Shown one piece after another: positions 61,096 to 64,000 of a stretch of DNA of 64,000 bases. The DNA is from Manihot esculenta (taxonomy: Eukaryota > Streptophyta > Magnoliopsida > Malpighiales > Euphorbiaceae). The stretch covers positions 13,140,445 through 13,204,444 of the forward strand of contig NC_035165.2 in NCBI RefSeq assembly GCF_001659605.2, given 5' to 3'. The translations under genes and the position numbers were made by a program. Positions within the stretch are counted from its first letter, which is position 1. Every line of letters begins with the position of its first letter. The notes under the pieces are model-generated. The model was given only the letters and a program-made list of their open reading frames with translations, did not search any database and was not told the origin of the DNA.

Positions 61096-64000
61096 ATGAG
61101 AGGAACCCGTCGATCGGCAAGATTGACTGGAGTACCACCTGAGGATGAGGGCACGAGCGCCCGTCCTCCTACATTGCCTAGGGCAATGTCTTGTAGAGCC
61201 AACAGAGAAAGAGTGTCAAGGGACCCTAGAAGGTCTTTTGATGCTAGCAGAAGGGGGACTGATAGAGGAGGAAGTTCTTCAGGTGTGAGGGAGGTTACGG
61301 AAGAGGATCAGAGGAGGGATGGGAACCTGGATGTTAGCATGGAGGAAGAAGGGACAGGGGAGTCTCAGGGAGGCGTTCAGGCCTCGGGGTATGGTTTTCC
61401 ACCCCATTATCCACCCTTCCCGCAGGGTTCAGGGTATCCGATGGGAGGCACATCGGATTATTCCAGCTTTAACCCCTACCCTACCTACATGCCTTATCCA
61501 CCTTTCTATCCACCTTACACACAGTACCCAGCTTATCCACCCTCACCCTTCTGTCCAAACCCAGCAAACCCCACCTCGGGGAATGCTGCACCCCCACCTC
61601 CACCACCTACAGAACCAGCAGCCCCAGTTACTCAAACTCCCAGACCTAGCTCAGCCGATTGGAGCAAAGTAAAGATGACAGATTACCTTAAGCTGGATGC
61701 TCCCAAATACAAGTCAGGGGATGACCCCTTTGAGTACCTGAGAGTAGTGAAGACAATAACAGATGAGCTAGGGGCAAATGACAGCAGGGCCATTCAGATG
61801 GCAGGGTTCACCTTAAAGTGCAAGAAGGCACGGGAATGGTTCAAGTGTTATGTGGACCCGAGACTAGACGGCATGACATGGGAGGAATTTGCGAATGAGT
61901 TCGCTGGATGGGCTTTTCCAGACAGTTCCAGAGAATTGAAAATGATTGAGTTTGAGCAACTGAGGCAGACAGAGCACACGAGTGTAGAGGAGTTCACGGA
62001 TAAATTCTTGGAGCTATTGCCTTTTCAGGGCAAGCTCTAGATTCAGATACGAAGAAAGCCAAGAGATATGTTATGAAGCTGCATTCTAGGTACTCCTCGT
62101 TGATCCAGTCAGTTGAAAGGGAAAGTTTCCACACTGTGGTGGATATGGCTCGAAGGATGGAGGCGAGTGCTATAGTTGAGGGGTCAGTGAAGCAGTCAGT
62201 GACCCAGTCTTCAGGGGTTAAGACCCCAGGCAGAGGAGGGCCAGGTCTCTCTTCTCAGAGCTCAAGTAAGAAGAGGTGGGATAACACCACCAAGAAGCCG
62301 AAGAAGAATAAGTTTTGGAATAAGTTGAAATCCGGTCTGGGATTTGGCGGTGGCTCGAGCTCAGGCTCAGATGGTACAGAATGCCAGAGATGTGGAAGGC
62401 CGCACAGGGGAGTGTGTCGAGCTGGGACTAATACATGTTTCAGATGTGGACAGGAGGGACACATGGCTCGGGAGTGTCCTAGAGCACCTTTTATGAGCCA
62501 GCCCCAGCAGACAGCTTCTGGTAGTGTGGCACAGCCAGCAGCTCCAGCCACTACTCAGGGCAGTGGCAGAGGTAGAGGGAGAGGGGCAGCCTCTTCTTTT
62601 GGTTCCCGAGGTGAAGGTCCATCAGCTCCAGCCAGGATCTTCACCATGACTCAGCAGGAGGCTAACACATCCAACATCGTGGTGTCAGGTAATCTCGTCA
62701 TTGGGTGTTCGGATGTGTATGTATTAATGGACCCGGGTGCATCTCATTCATTTATTGCTCCGAGAGCCGTCGAGAGGTTGGTCTGATAGTCTCTGGGTTA
62801 GAGTGTCCCCTATGGGTCAGTGGACCCAAGTGTGACCCGTCAGTGGCAGTGTCAGTCTGCCAGTACAGTCCAGTTTTTGTTGAGGGAAGATGCCTCTCCG
62901 CCGACCTTGTGGTTCTAGATTTGACAGACTTTGACGTCATTCTAGGGATGGATTGGCTATCTACCCATGGTGCTACCTTGGACTGCAGGGATAAGGTAGT
63001 CAAGTTCAGAGATCAGAACAGGTCAGAGGTCGTCTTCAGAGGAGACAAGAGGGATACACCTAGAGGTCTGATATCAGCTCTTCAGGCTCGTAGGTTGCTT
63101 AGGAAGGGATGTCAGGGGTATTTGGCTCATGTGAGAGAGCTTAGTAGTCAGGTCAGGGAGCCAGCCTCGGTGCCAGTTGTCAGAGAGTTTCAGGATGTCT
63201 TTCCAGATGAGCTTCCAGGTTTACCACCTGCTAGGGAGATAGAGTTCGAGATAGAGTTGGTGCCTGGAACTAGACCGATCTCTATCCCTCCTTACAGGAT
63301 GGCCCCAGCCGAGTTGAAGGAGTTGAAAGAACAGTTGCAAGAGCTGGTAGAAAAGGGCTTCATCCGACAGAGTACCTCACCTTGGGGTGCTCCGATCTTA
63401 TTTGTGAGAAAGAAGGATGGGTCCCTCAGACTTTGTATCGACTACAGGCAGTTGAACAAAGTCACTACCAAAAATAGGTACCCTCTGCCAAGGATCGATG
63501 ATCTATTCGACCAGCTAGCAGGAGCGGGTTGTTTCTCCAAAATAGATCTAAGATCGGGGTACCATCAGCTAAGGATAAGGGATGAAGATGTGCCAAAGAC
63601 AGCTTTCAGGACCAGATATGGGCATTTTGAGTTCCTTGTGATGCCGTTCGGGTTAACTAACGCCCCTACAGCATTCATGGACCTCATGAACAGAGTATTT
63701 AGCCAATACCTGGATCACTTCGTTATTGTCTTCATAGATGATATCTTGGTGTATTCCAGGAATGCAGAGGAGCATGCCCATCATCTGCGGTTGGTTCTGC
63801 AGACTTTGAGGGAACATGGCTTGTATGCCAAGTTCTCTAAATGTGAGTTCTGGCTGAGGAGCATTTCATTTTTGGGGCACGTAGTGTCAGAGAATGGGAT
63901 TGAGGTGGACCCCAAGAAGACAGAAACTGTGGCTAACTAGCCTAGACCCACTTCAGTGACAGAGATTAGAAGTTTCTTGGGTTTGGCAGGTTACTACAGG
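61096..64000 (+). pseudogene. H gag-pol polyprotein, broken, runs off window
   Basis: Starts at ATG 61096 ([19 protein letters not shown]). Capsid reads to LELLPF; a one-base deletion near 62026 shifts the frame (stop at 62038-62040). The next frame (62073-62786) carries capsid end, zinc knuckles ([26 protein letters not shown], about 62382-62475) and protease DPGAS (about 62731). A second one-base deletion near 62779 shifts again; the third frame runs from protease through RT with FIDD (about 63738) to TAG at 63938-63940, where sisters have Trp (VANWPRP). RT continues in frame after that stop to the window end. The rest lies outside. Not functional as it stands. Confidence 0.92.

Larger units (their letters stand above)
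58508..64000 (+). mobile_element. H: Tekay-like element, runs past window end
   Basis: 5' LTR, primer site, gag and pol to RT in the window. It inserted in LTR G (left flank 58503-58507, ATAAA). Confidence 0.9.

Overview
The window is plant nuclear DNA, most likely from a eudicot, made almost entirely of nested LTR retrotransposons. Most copies belong to one Ty3/gypsy family: a single gag-pol frame, an initiator-Met tRNA primer site (TGGTATCAGAGC), an FIDD-type reverse transcriptase, an integrase with a C-terminal chromodomain-like tail (ending YPHLF), and LTRs of about 2.3-2.5 kb starting TGTAATACCC and ending GTTACA. This fits the Tekay/Del chromovirus lineage. I see no host gene, rRNA, tRNA or CRISPR array. 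Nearly every coding region is broken, as expected of silenced, gene-poor (for example pericentromeric) chromatin.

Layout, left to right. E1 (1-5040, minus) is a short internally deleted element sitting in the 5' LTR of A (5041-14097, plus). A sits in the integrase region of B (14098-22949, minus). B's gag also carries a solo LTR (17730-20269, 5-bp duplication CATGG). The oldest layer is 22950-30229: a decayed Tat-like element with a minus-strand gag, no pol, a 69-bp tandem repeat and an opposite-strand accessory ORF. It is interrupted by a solo LTR (25563-28224, duplication CCAAC), which itself carries a SINE-like insert with a 13-bp duplication. From 30230 to 56461 runs one minus element (C/F). 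Its two LTRs are the outer ends; it holds a plus solo LTR (30526-32818, duplication AAGAT), element E (45966-52043, minus) and, inside E, element D (35154-45965, plus). A deletion with an inverted junction at 35151-35157 removed the left part of E and the middle of C/F. At the right, LTR G (56462-58507, minus) sits in the C/F 5' LTR, and element H (58508 to the window end, plus) sits in G. Nesting reaches four levels in three places.

How the parts work: each LTR has a TATA box about 350 bp from its start, preceded by a cluster of palindromic TTCGGCCGCCGAA motifs (each holding a GCCGCC core) and followed by about 1.9 kb of R/U5. Most copies keep a strong 5' splice site (AAGAG|GTAAG) downstream of the TATA box and a polypyrimidine-AG acceptor 8-14 nt before the gag ATG. 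This suggests that gag-pol is translated from a spliced message lacking the primer site while unspliced RNA serves as genome. That predicted spliced-leader layout, the palindromic promoter arrays, and a conserved stem-loop beside the polypurine tract are the most interesting signals here.
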